Positions 8,895 to 18,929 of a stretch of 64,000 nt of DNA are shown piece after piece; the stretch's first letter is position 1; each line of letters starts with the position of its first letter. Below the pieces are notes generated by a model. The model was given only the letters and a program-made list of their open reading frames with translations. It had not been told where the DNA came from and made no database searches. Both the position numbers and the translations under genes were made by a program. Location: NCBI GenBank assembly GCA_002633005.1, contig NMRA01000013.1, positions 1,722,403-1,786,402 of the forward strand, read 5' to 3'. The stretch comes from Phoronis australis. Its lineage: Eukaryota > Phoronida > Phoronidae.

Positions 8895-11145
8895 TGATAG
8901 TTGTAACACACCACCACCTCAGAGAGCGGTTTTAGAAAGTCATGTTGTATACTCGTTTACAATATACTACATGAAACTGAGATACTTTTTTAGTTAACAG
9001 TTTGTTTTCGAAACTGTATTTACTGAACAAATTACGTATTCGGGGTTTGTCGCACTCTCCCAAAAAACTTGAATCTGCCATACATCGAAGAGCAGACGAA
9101 ACGATTACACTCTTCTGGGAACGACATTTGTAACGTTGGTAGGTCTTTGATTTGATTTGGTCGTGTTGTTGTTTTTTTCTGCTTTTGGCCTTCAAACTTG
9201 CCAAATCGACTTTCTTAATTGCAAAAAGAATCAGAAAAAGCCAGCTGAGCTCACGGCCATACTCGATGGTCCTGTTAGTCAGGGATCTCTTGCATTGAAG
9301 ACCTGCTGATTTTGCGTTTCCTCGACTGTAATGCGTCTACGGAACGGTTACCTTCATTACTTTCCGTAAACTCCGCTATTTTGAATGTTAGGTTCAATAC
9401 TATATATAGCTCAAGGCCCACTAGCGTCTGGAAAGCGACGGCATGTACCGTTTCGAGTACTCTCTAAAAGTTCACTCATCCTGGTTTACAACTATACTCG
9501 GATCGCAGGCTGTCGTTCTCGAAGCAGTCCATGATATGTTGGCTACATACTACCGAATACGGCGGCGCTCCACTCGCGAACTTTGCAAAGTCTTCTCACT
9601 TGTGACGCAGTCTTGGATCTGTGGGAAACTTGTGCAAAGATACCCCAGCCCTTGGCGTATTGCCACAGCCTCCAACTACAAACGGTCAGGCATTCTTCTT
9701 CAAATATTTACTCCAGTTTAAATCTAAAAATCCATCTAAATTTGACAAAACAAGTTAAAGTACTCCTCATGGCACACAGCAATGGACACTGTGGACTGAC
9801 TCTGCAATGATCGGGTCACTCCCTACTAACTACTGTAGCATGTTTATGACAACACACAAGGCCATGTGCATATGTGCCACATTTCAGAGAATTAATTGGC
9901 AAAAGTTGCATAATAAACCCATTCTAACAAACAGAAAAATTCCATTTGTGTCAGATAGTCCCAGTGCAAACTTATGGACAGACTCTGGCAGTGATCGGGT
10001 CGCGCTCCCGATGTGACGTGTTTCCGAAGTTGAAAATTTTCTGTCCTCAAAATTTTGTGGGGAGGTGGGAGCATGTTTTACACGAATAATAGAAGAATAT
10101 GGGGAATGAAATAAAAAGAAATGTGGTTTATAAGCATTCTTTATTAACAGTCAACACATGTGTATACATATTAACTACATTTAAATAGCTCTGAACAAAT
10201 CACTTTAAGAAACTGAATCGAGGTTTTGTTTACTGCCCGTGTTAATTAATTGCAACTTTTCAAGTCAAAGGTGGTCGTCATAAAACGTAACAGTACACTG
10301 AAAAGGGCTTCCCAGATTTCAACCAATGGGAGTTACTGAATGTTATGACGTCGGCTTTCTTTACTTTAAAACTCAAAATTCTTGTGGAATTTCTCTCATC
10401 TCGTTTTTTCATTCGTTTTTCCGATTCGGATGGGTATTTGATTGAACCTGTCGAACCTAACTCAAGAGAAAACTGTGGTTTGGAAAGCTGCTAACTGAAG
10501 ATCAGAGTTTTTGGAGCCTTAGTGAAAAGAATTCTCAATGTCATTATAAATGACACGTCCAAGAAGCCTTGCATTGTCTGTTTTACAGTCATTTGTTGTG
10601 TTGAGTTTATATTTTTACCGAAAATTGTGACACAATAATGTCCCAGCGAAGTGCATTTAGCATGAGAGTATTAGATATTTGTGCGACTTGTTTTAACAAT
10701 TAAAATTGTTACTTTTTGTGCTCGAACATTGACAACGGTTCACATGAACAAAAGTTTGTGTTCTATTGATTTTTGCTTGCCTCCCTCTAAGTCTGCACAC
10801 CGCACTGATACATGCAAATGTATCCTACATTAACAAAAAACATTGAAGTAGGTATAACGACAATATTTTGTTTTCATATCGGTTCTAGCCAGATTCGGGT
10901 AGTTGGTGTACCTGCAATAACTAATATCTCCCACCGCTTCGTAACTGGGTCCCAGGGTGCATCAGAGAAAAGCATCTAGAGTTTGTGTTTGAAAGGCAGA
11001 TTCAAGTTGTGTACGTATTTATTTGCAAAAAAATAAATAAAAATGTCAATGATTGGATCATATCGTTATTTCTTAATCACTATTTACTGTAGTCTTATTT
11101 GCCTCCATTGCACGGCTACTAAGCAATTAAAGCTGCTACAAGCCC
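8895..11145. other. Intergenic, no gene recognised
   Basis: I recognise no exons. There is a TATA-like CTATATATAGC at about 9401 with an ATG frame of 92 codons from 9443 that matches nothing I know. An imperfect pair of related segments lies at 9770-9830 and 9960-10015 (both containing GACTCTG and GTGATCGGGTC or close variants). Confidence 0.4.
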
Positions 11146-11926
11146 GTTTTGTTTAAACAAATCTTGATTTAGGACACTTTCCATTGTTATAGTAGTCCCA
11201 GTCTGTTCGTTACTCGGGTTAGAAAGGATTTCTGATCTTGGGAAGCACCGAAAGCTCATTAACACGCTGAGAGCACTGAGGCTCAACAACTTGGCTTAAT
11301 CCTGCCGGTCATCTTAAGCATGGAGCATGGTCTCCTTAGCAATGATGAACCTTCAATTTTCCCAAGAAATTCCTTCCAGTCTAAGTTAGGAACAAGTTGA
11401 GACCATTTTGATATAGGTAACAGACCTAAATCAAAAGTTTTTTTTCAGAAGGCGAGGTAATAGCCTCATAGATCTCGTGTTATAAAGAATCCTTAAACAA
11501 ATTCTGAAACCTCGTCCGCAGAAACATGAAATCAGAAATAAAAAGTGCGACCCCATTTAGGTGAAAACATTTACTTCTGACATTTCTCAAGGAGACGGAT
11601 TCCGTGGAACTCCACAGACTCTCGACTTTTGATCCTCGAACGGTTTAAAATGACTTTTTTTAAAAAAAGTAACTCTTAAAAGTGATCGCCTTCCTACACA
11701 AAAACTCAATTTTTGATTTAGACGATATAACCTCTATGAAATTAGTTTCAAATTGTTTCTCAATCACACAGAGGTGTTTTCTGGTCATAGGAAGAACTGA
11801 AAGTGAGTGATCTAAATCATTAAAGTTAGTTTCTTTGTCGGATCAAGGGTTTACTGCCGTTTCGCGTTTCCAAACAAAGAACGATAAGGGATAAAACACC
11901 AGGTGCATTGTTTGGTGCTGGAGTTA

Positions 11927-11932
11927 TTTATT
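11927..11932 (-). promoter_or_regulatory. AATAAA polyadenylation signal of the orphan terminal exon
   Basis: Minus-strand AATAAA 44 bp beyond the TAA at 11976, the same spacing as in gene B. Confidence 0.55.
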
Positions 11933-11975
11933 TCAGTACTTCCCATTCTTACAGGAAACTGACAGTGGCATTAGT

Positions 11976-12232
11976 TTATTCAGCGGATTTGGACCCGGCG
12001 GGTCTGATAATCATACTGGTTTTCTTCAGCATGTGGTTGAAGCGTATGTAAAAGTGCCCTTTGACACCTGCTTCATCATTGTGGCTACCGTACTGTCCTT
12101 TTAGGTTAACGTACCCACAGCTTTTGTACCACCAGCCGCCTTTACCGCTGACAGCACAGCTGGAAGTACTGTTGTCGTTATCTCTGTCCTTAGTGCTGAA
12201 GGGTTGTCCGTTGTTAAAGTCAAAGGTATCAG
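11976..12232 (-). CDS. Orphan FReD terminal exon (possible alternative last exon of gene B)
   Basis: The acceptor is ATGTTTCAG|CTGATACC, open to TAA at 11976-11978 (257 bp), with AATAAA 44 bp further on (11927-11932). It encodes [41 protein letters not shown] and TSMIIRPAG, so the calcium loop and second Cys pair are kept. The pocket region differs from gene B: GYVNLKG here versus SYSNLNG, and no Trp in the GVxW position. No other FReD exon is visible between 12232 and 18667. Splicing from gene B exon 5 keeps the frame and would give a 285-residue isoform. Otherwise it is a stranded duplicate exon. It shows no disabling mutation. Confidence 0.75.
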
Positions 12233-12574
12233 CTGAAACATTGAAGATATAGTTGTAACACATGCAGCTACCGCTACATCCGGCGGGTATTCTCATTTTG
12301 AGATGGTAGTTTGAGGAGACGGTGGTTTTCTTCAGTTGGCTCAATCGTCATAGGAAAATGACTAAAAAAGGCAGACACCTGACTGTGCATATTGGTAATC
12401 ACTTCCGTTCACTTGAGCTCTGCCATCTTGCACAGCTCATGCATTCTCGAATCTGAGTTCATGATATATTATTTTGAACAGTCCCTTAACTCGTGTGAAA
12501 TCGTTTGCATGTACTCGCAGGGCACACCAGTGTATGACTCAATTTTGAAAGTCATGTGATTCCATCATGGAAGA

Positions 12575-12787
12575 TCAGTTTTTAGTGATATTGACCATGA
12601 GGTGCCTCTTCTTCAAAATGAAGTTGTGGAGTTCGCGAGACAAGCATTTTGCTTGTTCGTAAGATTTCAAATATTCAGCAATAATTTTATAATATTCATT
12701 GTCATTTTTTTTCTCGGTAATGTCAACAGTGGGCCGTGAAACGTTGTTCTCAAATAGGTGGAGGAAAATTTTTTCGAATCGGATCAT
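12575..12787 (-). CDS. Uncharacterised small ORF (70 codons)
   Basis: ATG at 12787, open to TGA at 12575. The composition is protein-like: charged, with FEKIFLHLFENN near the start and IIAEYLKSYEQAKCL further on. A minus-strand TATA-like AATTATATAGG lies at about 12926-12936. I recognise no family. It could equally be a chance frame in intronic or intergenic DNA. Confidence 0.2.
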   Translation of the reverse strand: MIRFEKIFLHLFENNVSRPTVDITEKKNDNEYYKIIAEYLKSYEQAKCLSRELHNFILKKRHLMVNITKN

Positions 12788-14114
12788 ACTATGCTGAATG
12801 TATGAGTTAGAGCTTTGTGACTGAGCAGGGGCGCGTTCCGCAAGAAAAGCGAGACCACGCAATTAGTCGCGAGATATCACCAGTACCCATCTACCGCAGT
12901 CGGTTCACTCGCGAGTGTCGAACGCCTATATAATTAGGTTCTCAGGACTCACACTCTCTTACGTCTCCAATTGTAAACAACAGTTTAAATTCTTAGCATT
13001 ATTGAAAATGTATAGTTCATTTTCATACAACACGCACCTGCCCATGAGGCCAAAGGCATAGTTGGTTCTGGTCTGCGTTTCGAGTGAGTGGTGTAGCCTC
13101 GTCCCCAATCCTCAAGATGGCGCTGATCTGTTTAGCTAAATCGTTCAGGGCCATATTCAGACTTGGGGACGAGCTGGTCAGCGGCGCAGTATTTTTTCAG
13201 TTGCTCATTTTTTGGAAAAAGAAACCCAACCCAAGACGAACAAAATGATGCACTTGACATCGCTAAATGTCAAATAGCAAACCATGGCGTTTCAAGTCTT
13301 GCTTGCATTTGATTTCGCGTATTTCTGCAGTTTTTTTAACTGAAAACACGAGACCTTGGTTGAAACTGATGCCGGAGGGAGCTTTGTTTTAGTCGGTGAG
13401 CGAAGGTATCAGAATGAGTCGATGTGGAGACCAGAGGCAACTATGCTCTTTTGGCCAAAATTAAGGACACGGTCCCTATTTATTTTCAGTCGTGCTCAGA
13501 TCATTACACAAAATGTCATAAATAACAGGAACTCACAATGAAGAAAAACACGTAACGTTAGTGAATAAATAAAATCTTCAAATATTCTGAAGTTTTAGGG
13601 ATGATGAATGATTCGTAACTGGAGCTGTTTGATGCAACCGGGCACAGAATCCTTGCCTGTCAGCTGGATGGTGTTGCCCATGAATTGCGCATGTAAACTG
13701 GCATAAAGACACTATTCACTTCGGGTTTTAGGAGCGTAATCGTTTATGTCTAATGTGAGATCAGACTGTAGGTCATGGAATCTCTGAAAAAGTTGTACGG
13801 CCGTAAGATCACGCTCCACGCTCGTAAAACAACGAGCGTAACACGACGAGCGTCAAGGTTGTAGAGGTTCTTTTGTATGTGAGTTTAGCCGAATATCTAC
13901 AAAACTACGAAGTTCAATTCAATGAAAGCATACATTCTCCGCTGAAAGACGAAAATTTGTTGTATTTGATTTGTGATTATATATCAAGCAACAACCAGTT
14001 GGGTCTAGTAAAATTTAGCAAAAAGAAAAGGCACATTCAGTTCACAGCTAAACAACGGCCTCAATAACATGATCAAATTTTGTTTGATATTATGTCTAAG
14101 ATAAATACACAAAA

Positions 14115-14253
14115 CGTTATTCCGAGAGTGGCGTACAAGAAGTAATATTATTACGCGTACTATATCGACCGAGACCTTGGGTCTCGGTCGATACGCGGAA
14201 TAATGTCGAGTGGGATATTACTTCACTTTTTGTACGCCACTCTCGGAATAACG
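14115..14253. repeat. Nested palindrome (139 bp)
   Basis: Outer arms are a perfect 24-bp inverted repeat (14115-14138 and 14230-14253, beginning CGTTATTCCGAGAGTGG). These continue inward with GAAGTAATAT/ATATTACTTC, and the centre has a perfect 14-bp stem TATCGACCGAGACC/GGTCTCGGTCGATA around TTG (14163-14193). A direct repeat TAAYGTCGAGTGGGATA is also present on the right side. Confidence 0.8.
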
Positions 14254-14689
14254 TCGAGTGGGATACTCATGTACGCCAATCGAGGTACGTTTTGTATTTA
14301 TCCCATACGCTTCGAATTCCTAGGTTTCTTTCATTTTTCCTCATATTTTTTAGATACTTCACTCAGAATGTTCACGTGGCGGATTACATCCTATATGTAT
14401 GTACTTGCGCGTTAGCCTGGCTGCAAGTTTTCTCTAGTAAAAAAACAGTTTTAAATATGACGATTTATTACTTGAAAAGAGATAACAAAGATCAAAACAA
14501 GGGTAACTTTTCATTGAACTTGTAATATCTGCTGAAAATAGTTAACTACAAAACATAAGAGTCAAACATATGTTGTATATCCAAGCCACACAAGTGCCAC
14601 AAGTCAATCTGTTCATCTCTGTATCGATAATATCAGTAAAACATCCAACAAAATAGCGCCCGTTTTATCAGCAAAACAGTTAACACTAT

Positions 14690-14838
14690 TTATATGCGCT
14701 AACTGCGAAGCGATACCGAAGCTAGTTTACAGTGAAACAACACGTGTAGATGAGATAAAAGGTCATATATATTATGACAAACTAAACTACTACAGATATC
14801 GGTAATTACAGTTATATAATATGTTGAACTGTAAAGGT
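14690..14838 (-). repeat. Dispersed repeat, inverted copy of 30556-30702
   Basis: About 147 bp, nearly identical to 30556-30702 in opposite orientation, running from the TTATATG(C/T)GCTAACTGCG end to the CAGTTCAACATATTAT end. Probably the end of a longer retroelement family; both copies carry the same accidental open frame. Confidence 0.75.
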
Positions 14839-15062
14839 GGGTGACAATCTGCCACAGATGCAGCAGAAAGATGCATCCGCCCTTCTGGCATTTTTTTAAA
14901 TCCCAGACGTTCATGAGCGGTAATCTTTGAATCACCTCACGAATGGTGTTGCCGCACTCTTCTCGCTCCCCACAGGCACGCTCATCATCATTCTTTAACT
15001 TCACTGGCGTATTTGTTTTTTTTTCCTTTTGCTGTCACAATCTTGCAAGAAGATTCGGCACT

Positions 15063-15382
15063 CGCTTTCCAGGGGCGCATCCAGGATTTTGAGTTGGGGG
15101 GCAGGGCACAGGAATAGTCAGAATTTTGCCACATGCGCGCGCCCAGCCTAAAATGTAGGGATGCAGGGGCCTCGAATTTTTGGGTTTGTGGACCTTATTA
15201 CTAAAAAAGGGTACACGGGGTTTGTTCAAGGCCTATGAATTGTGCATTAACCCCTCGAGCCCACTTGGGTGCGCGCATATGCTAGTCGGCAATTCGCACC
15301 CCGGACTGCCAAATGGTATCTGGGAGAATTTTAGGGTGCATGTCCTTCTTGACACCCCCCTCCTAAATCCGCCACTGCTTTC
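15063..15382. mobile_element. GGCGGAT-ended repeat with a nested GCGCGC-type repeat
   Basis: The right end CTCCTAAATCCGCCACTGC and left end GGGGCGCATCCAGGATTTTG resemble the termini of the copies at 22572-23591 and 24971-26523. The interior 15134-15281 (GCGCGCGCCCAGCCTAAAA to ACTTGGGTGCGCGCA) is an inverted match to 34233-34494. Confidence 0.5.
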
Positions 15383-15807
15383 ATCTGCATCAACAATTTG
15401 TTTACTCCTGGCTTACACGCCACATGGAACAATTGCTGGGTGAGTCTTAGTTTAGAACCCCGTGTTCCACTTGGTTTCGTCTAAAAGTATGTCTGTATCA
15501 AAACCTTGGTATAGAGTACGCCCTGATTAATCTGTTCGTTGAAGCTCGCCTCATAATAATAACAGTGAACATGTTTCCTGAAATGAAAATAAATTCATTT
15601 GTGAAAATATCTATAATTAAAATAAGGCTTGATGTACATGTAGTCGCTCATTTTAATTTAATGGTAATGCTATGATATTGTTTAGTTTGGAAACGAAAGT
15701 AACAGTAATGACTCAAAATGTGATCAATTCATTGCACCACACTTATTTTGTAACCCTTTTCACGTTTTATAAGTAAAAAGTTCATAACTGTTGGGCACAC
15801 CACGATG

Positions 15808-16265
15808 CGTTCTCGATCGCATAAACAAAACAAAAATTTGCGTTTCCGATTGCTTATTTTTGCGTTCTCGATGGCATCTTTCAACAGAAAAGTGTCGAAA
15901 AATCAGAGACCCTGACAAAACTACAAAAAACAAGCGTTGTGTTATATTTTCACAAGTCACTTCTTCATATCTTCATGGTCAATTTATTGATTTAGTGCCA
16001 CAAATAACCGCAATTTGCCAAAATGACATACGAATCCCTTTGACTCAAGCGATGCCTCGTTCAAAGTAACTTATCTCCAATAATTGGAACAGACACCAGC
16101 CCAAACCTCTACCTGCCCTTCCTCAATGTGTTACGCCTTGAACTCATGTCTGTTTTCACATTGGAAGTAAAAACAACGTAAATTCATCAAATTTACTCCC
16201 TTTGCCTGGCTTCGCTTCTCTCAACCGGTTTCGTTCTCGATCGCTTTCCGGTCGTTCTCGATCGC
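15808..16265. repeat. Cluster of the 13-mer CGTTCTCGATCGC
   Basis: Perfect copies at 15808-15820, 16232-16244 and 16253-16265, and a one-mismatch copy (CGTTCTCGATGGC) at 15863-15875, with a weaker relative CGTTTCCGATTGC at 15841-15853. I noticed no other copies elsewhere in the window. Confidence 0.7.
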
Positions 16266-16935
16266 GGGTTGGCCGGGCTGTTTAAGCTGTTTTAAAGCTA
16301 CTTCACTAACTGAACCTTTTTGAACCAAAATGGGCTATTTTGGGCCAAAATATTCATGATGCTCTAACTTTAAAAATAACTGCCAAAAAATTTCAAATCA
16401 ACATTTTGAAAATATCCCACCAGTACACACAATTTTTTTCGAGATCCGAGTCGGTTACCCTAGAGTCGACATTTTGGTGCTTTCGTGGAATGACAGTTAA
16501 AGCTGCTATAAGCCCGTTTCGTGTAACCAACTCTTGATATCGCTCTCCATTATTATACTAGTCGCAGTCTGTTCGTCAGTCGAATTAGAAACGATTTCTT
16601 GGGAAGCACCGAAAGCTCATTAACACGCTGAGAGCTGGCTCAACAACTTGGGCTGATCTAGCCAGTAATTAATTACATGCACCCAGCATGCTTGGTCTTC
16701 CTGACCCTTCAGTTTTCCCAAGAAGTTCTTTCCTGTTTAAGTTAGAAACACGTTGAGACGATTTTAATATAGGTAGCCGACCTAAATCAAAAGTATTTTT
16801 TCAGAAGGTGGGTTTTTATTCTCTTTAAGTGGATCTCGTGTTATGTAGTATCCTTCAAACAAAATCTGAATAACATCCACAGAAACATGAAATCGGAAAT
16901 GGAAAGTGCGACCACCATATAGATGAAAACATTAA

Positions 16936-18264
16936 AGGCGAAGGCTACCCTTTTTCATGTCACTTTTAGAAAAAAATAAGGTTCGTTGATTATCCCAGAC
17001 ACATTTTTCACTTAATTACAGCTTTTCGTAATTTGATTAATTTATCGTCCTCTACTCCGGAAGTGACGTTTTGGGAGGCAAGAGTTTCGCGCCAATTTCT
17101 TTTCATACAGTCTGACTGTGAGAACTGTCGAGTCAGTCATTGTTCTACCTCGTTTGTGATAAGTTCGGTCGTCGTTTGCTTTTGTTTACAAGTCAGTCAA
17201 CATGCCACGCTGTTGCTGCGTGCCGGGATGTACTCATTATCGTCTCACACGCGCTTTGGGTACCTTGCGTCGCTTTCCGAAGGATGACACACTTCGCCGT
17301 ACTTGGCTAGCTCTTTCATGTGAAGAACGCAGCGCTACCCGTCCAAGCAACGTACAAAGCAATGGAGGGTTACCGAGTGTGGCAAGCATTTTCTGCCGTC
17401 AGATTATGACAGATATGTACGCTGAATTGATGAAGGTCCCAGCGAAACAACGCCTGAAGAAGGGTACCATACCGTCGCTGTTGATTCTCGGCAGTGCCCC
17501 GTCGCCAACCCCGAGAAGTGCGTTTTTGAAGCGAGAAGCCTCGCGAGCTGTGGCCACTATATACAGTGATTGGAGGCACTTCATCTACTGTTACCCGTGC
17601 CTCCGAACGTACCCCCATTGCGTGCAATTCCGGGAACTAGCAGTGATTCGTCCTGTGCTGTTGTCTCTAGCCCAGAGCCTGTAAGCAACCCTGCAGCGAT
17701 GTTGAGTAGTGGGAGAGAATACAGGCACAGTTCGACACCCAGTGAAGAGGACAGTTCGTCATCCAATGAACAGATCGGTGAGCCTAAGTTTGATAAGTTT
17801 ATTGTGGACTTGTATTGGAGCTATTTGGAAGGTGCCAGGTTTGTGGCACGGGAGTCACACGGCGGGATGTAAGCAGTTTGGGTGCTCAGATCACCCTCCA
17901 GTGGGAGTGTGTCGCGGGACACTCGGGCAAGTGGGACAGTTCTTCCTCTGTACGTGAGACGATAATGAGTACACCCTAGTACGCAGCAACAGCGTGGCAT
18001 GTTGACTGACTCGTAAGCAAAAGCAAACGACGACCGAACTTATCACAACCGAGGTAAAACAATGACTGACTCGACTGCTCTCACAGTCAGACTATATGAA
18101 AAGAAATTGGCGCGAAATTCTTGCCTCCCAAAACGTCACATCCGCAGTAGACGACGAGTAATTAATTAAATTACGAAAAGCAGTAAATAAGTGAAAAATA
18201 TGTCTGGGATAATCAATGAACCTTATTTTTGCTAAAAATAACGTGAAAAAGGTTACCTTCGCCT
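16936..18264 (+). mobile_element. THAP-domain DNA transposon with about 310-bp TIRs, TTAA flanks
   Basis: Left arm 16936-17248 and right arm 17954-18264 are long inverted repeats starting AGGCGAAGG(C)TA and matching nearly throughout, flanked by TTAA at 16932-16935 and 18265-18268. The duplicate segment at about 11560-11575 reads AAAACATTTACTTCTGAC with no element, an empty site. The arms run past the start codon of the internal gene, so both ends encode MPRCCCV(P/L)GCTHYRLT. The internal gene is broken, so this copy is non-autonomous. The TTAA duplication would suit a piggyBac-like or similar superfamily, while the THAP domain recalls P elements. I leave the class open. Confidence 0.85.
17202..17990 (+). 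pseudogene. THAP-type zinc-finger protein relic inside the transposon
   Basis: ATG at 17202 opens MPRCCCVPGCTHYRLT and RFPKDDTLRRTWL, the C-x-C and conserved FP-DxxLRxxW parts of a THAP C2CH DNA-binding domain. The Cys-His half (ECGKHFLPSDYDRY, about 17375-17415) is in another frame, KVPAKQRLKKGTIPSLL returns to the first, a Ser-rich stretch (STPSEEDSSSSNEQ) follows in a third, and a C-terminal zinc-like motif (LELFGRCQVCGTGV, WECVAGHSGKWDSS; 17797-17980) in yet another. At least three frame changes make it non-functional. No catalytic transposase domain is visible. Confidence 0.7.
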
Positions 18265-18617
18265 TTAACTTCTGACATTTCACAATGAGATGGATTCCGC
18301 AAGACTTCATAGACTCTCAACTTGTGATCTTCGAACGGTTTAAAATGACTTTTTGTTTAAGTGGTAGGCTAATTAAGTCGTCCTCCGACACAAAACTCAA
18401 CTTTTGATTCAGACAATATTGCCTGTCTGAAATTAGTTTAAAATTGTTTCTCAGTCACATAGAGGTGTTTTGTGGGCATAGGAAGAACTAAAAGTGAATG
18501 ATCTAAATCACTAAAGTTAGTTTCTTTGACGGACCACGAGTTTATTGCCGGTTGCTGTCTCCAAACAAAGAACGATAAGGGATAAACCACCACGTGCATT
18601 GTCTGGTGCTCCTGTTA

Positions 18618-18623
18618 TTTATT
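18618..18623 (-). promoter_or_regulatory. AATAAA polyadenylation signal of gene B
   Basis: Minus-strand AATAAA lies 44 bp beyond the stop. The same hexamer sits at exactly the same distance from the stop of the duplicate terminal exon (11927-11932), so both exons can end a transcript. Confidence 0.6.
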
Positions 18624-18666
18624 TCAGTACTTCCAATTCTTACAGGAAACTGACAGTGACATTAAT

Positions 18667-18929
18667 TTAGTTACTGGATTTGAACCCGGCGGGTCTGATC
18701 ATCATGCTGGCTTTCTTCATCGAGTAGCTGTTGTTGCCCTTCATATGGTACCAGACGACACCTTGGTATTTTTTGGTGCTAGCGTACTGTCCGTTCAGGT
18801 TAGAGTAGCTACAGCTTTTGTACCACCAGGCGCCTTTCCTGTCGACGGCACAGTTAACAGAGCTCCAGCTGTCGTTATCGTTGTCCTTAGTACTGAAGGG
18901 TCGACCGTTGTGATATGAAAGGGAATCAC
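18667..18929 (-). CDS. FReD gene B terminal exon 6
   Basis: The acceptor is ATGTTTCAG|GTGATT and the stop is TAA at 18667-18669. It encodes [43 protein letters not shown] and SMMIRPAG: the calcium loop, second disulfide and ligand pocket of the domain. An AATAAA signal follows the stop by 44 bp (18618-18623). Confidence 0.9.

Larger units (their letters stand above)
11150..13600. repeat. Segmental duplicate of FReD gene B 3' region (partner 16490-16935 plus 18265-19600)
   Basis: Collinear matches run from AAGCTGCTACAAGCCCGTTT (partner at 16500) through GGGAAGCACCGAAAGCTCAT, the 3' flank GATAAGGGATAAA, the terminal exon, and on to the intronic TATCAGAATGAGTCGA (13408; partner 19396). The partner copy is interrupted by the THAP element 16936-18264. 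The duplication therefore carried a complete terminal exon with flanking intron and poly(A) signal. Confidence 0.75.

Noticed and set aside
8569-8997. 142-codon plus-strand frame
   Set aside because: It runs across a non-coding TIR element and its flanks; no protein motif.
9443-9721. 92-codon frame 40 bp after a TATA-like site
   Set aside because: Suggestive spacing, but the protein matches no family I know and the frame is short; noted only in the region entry.
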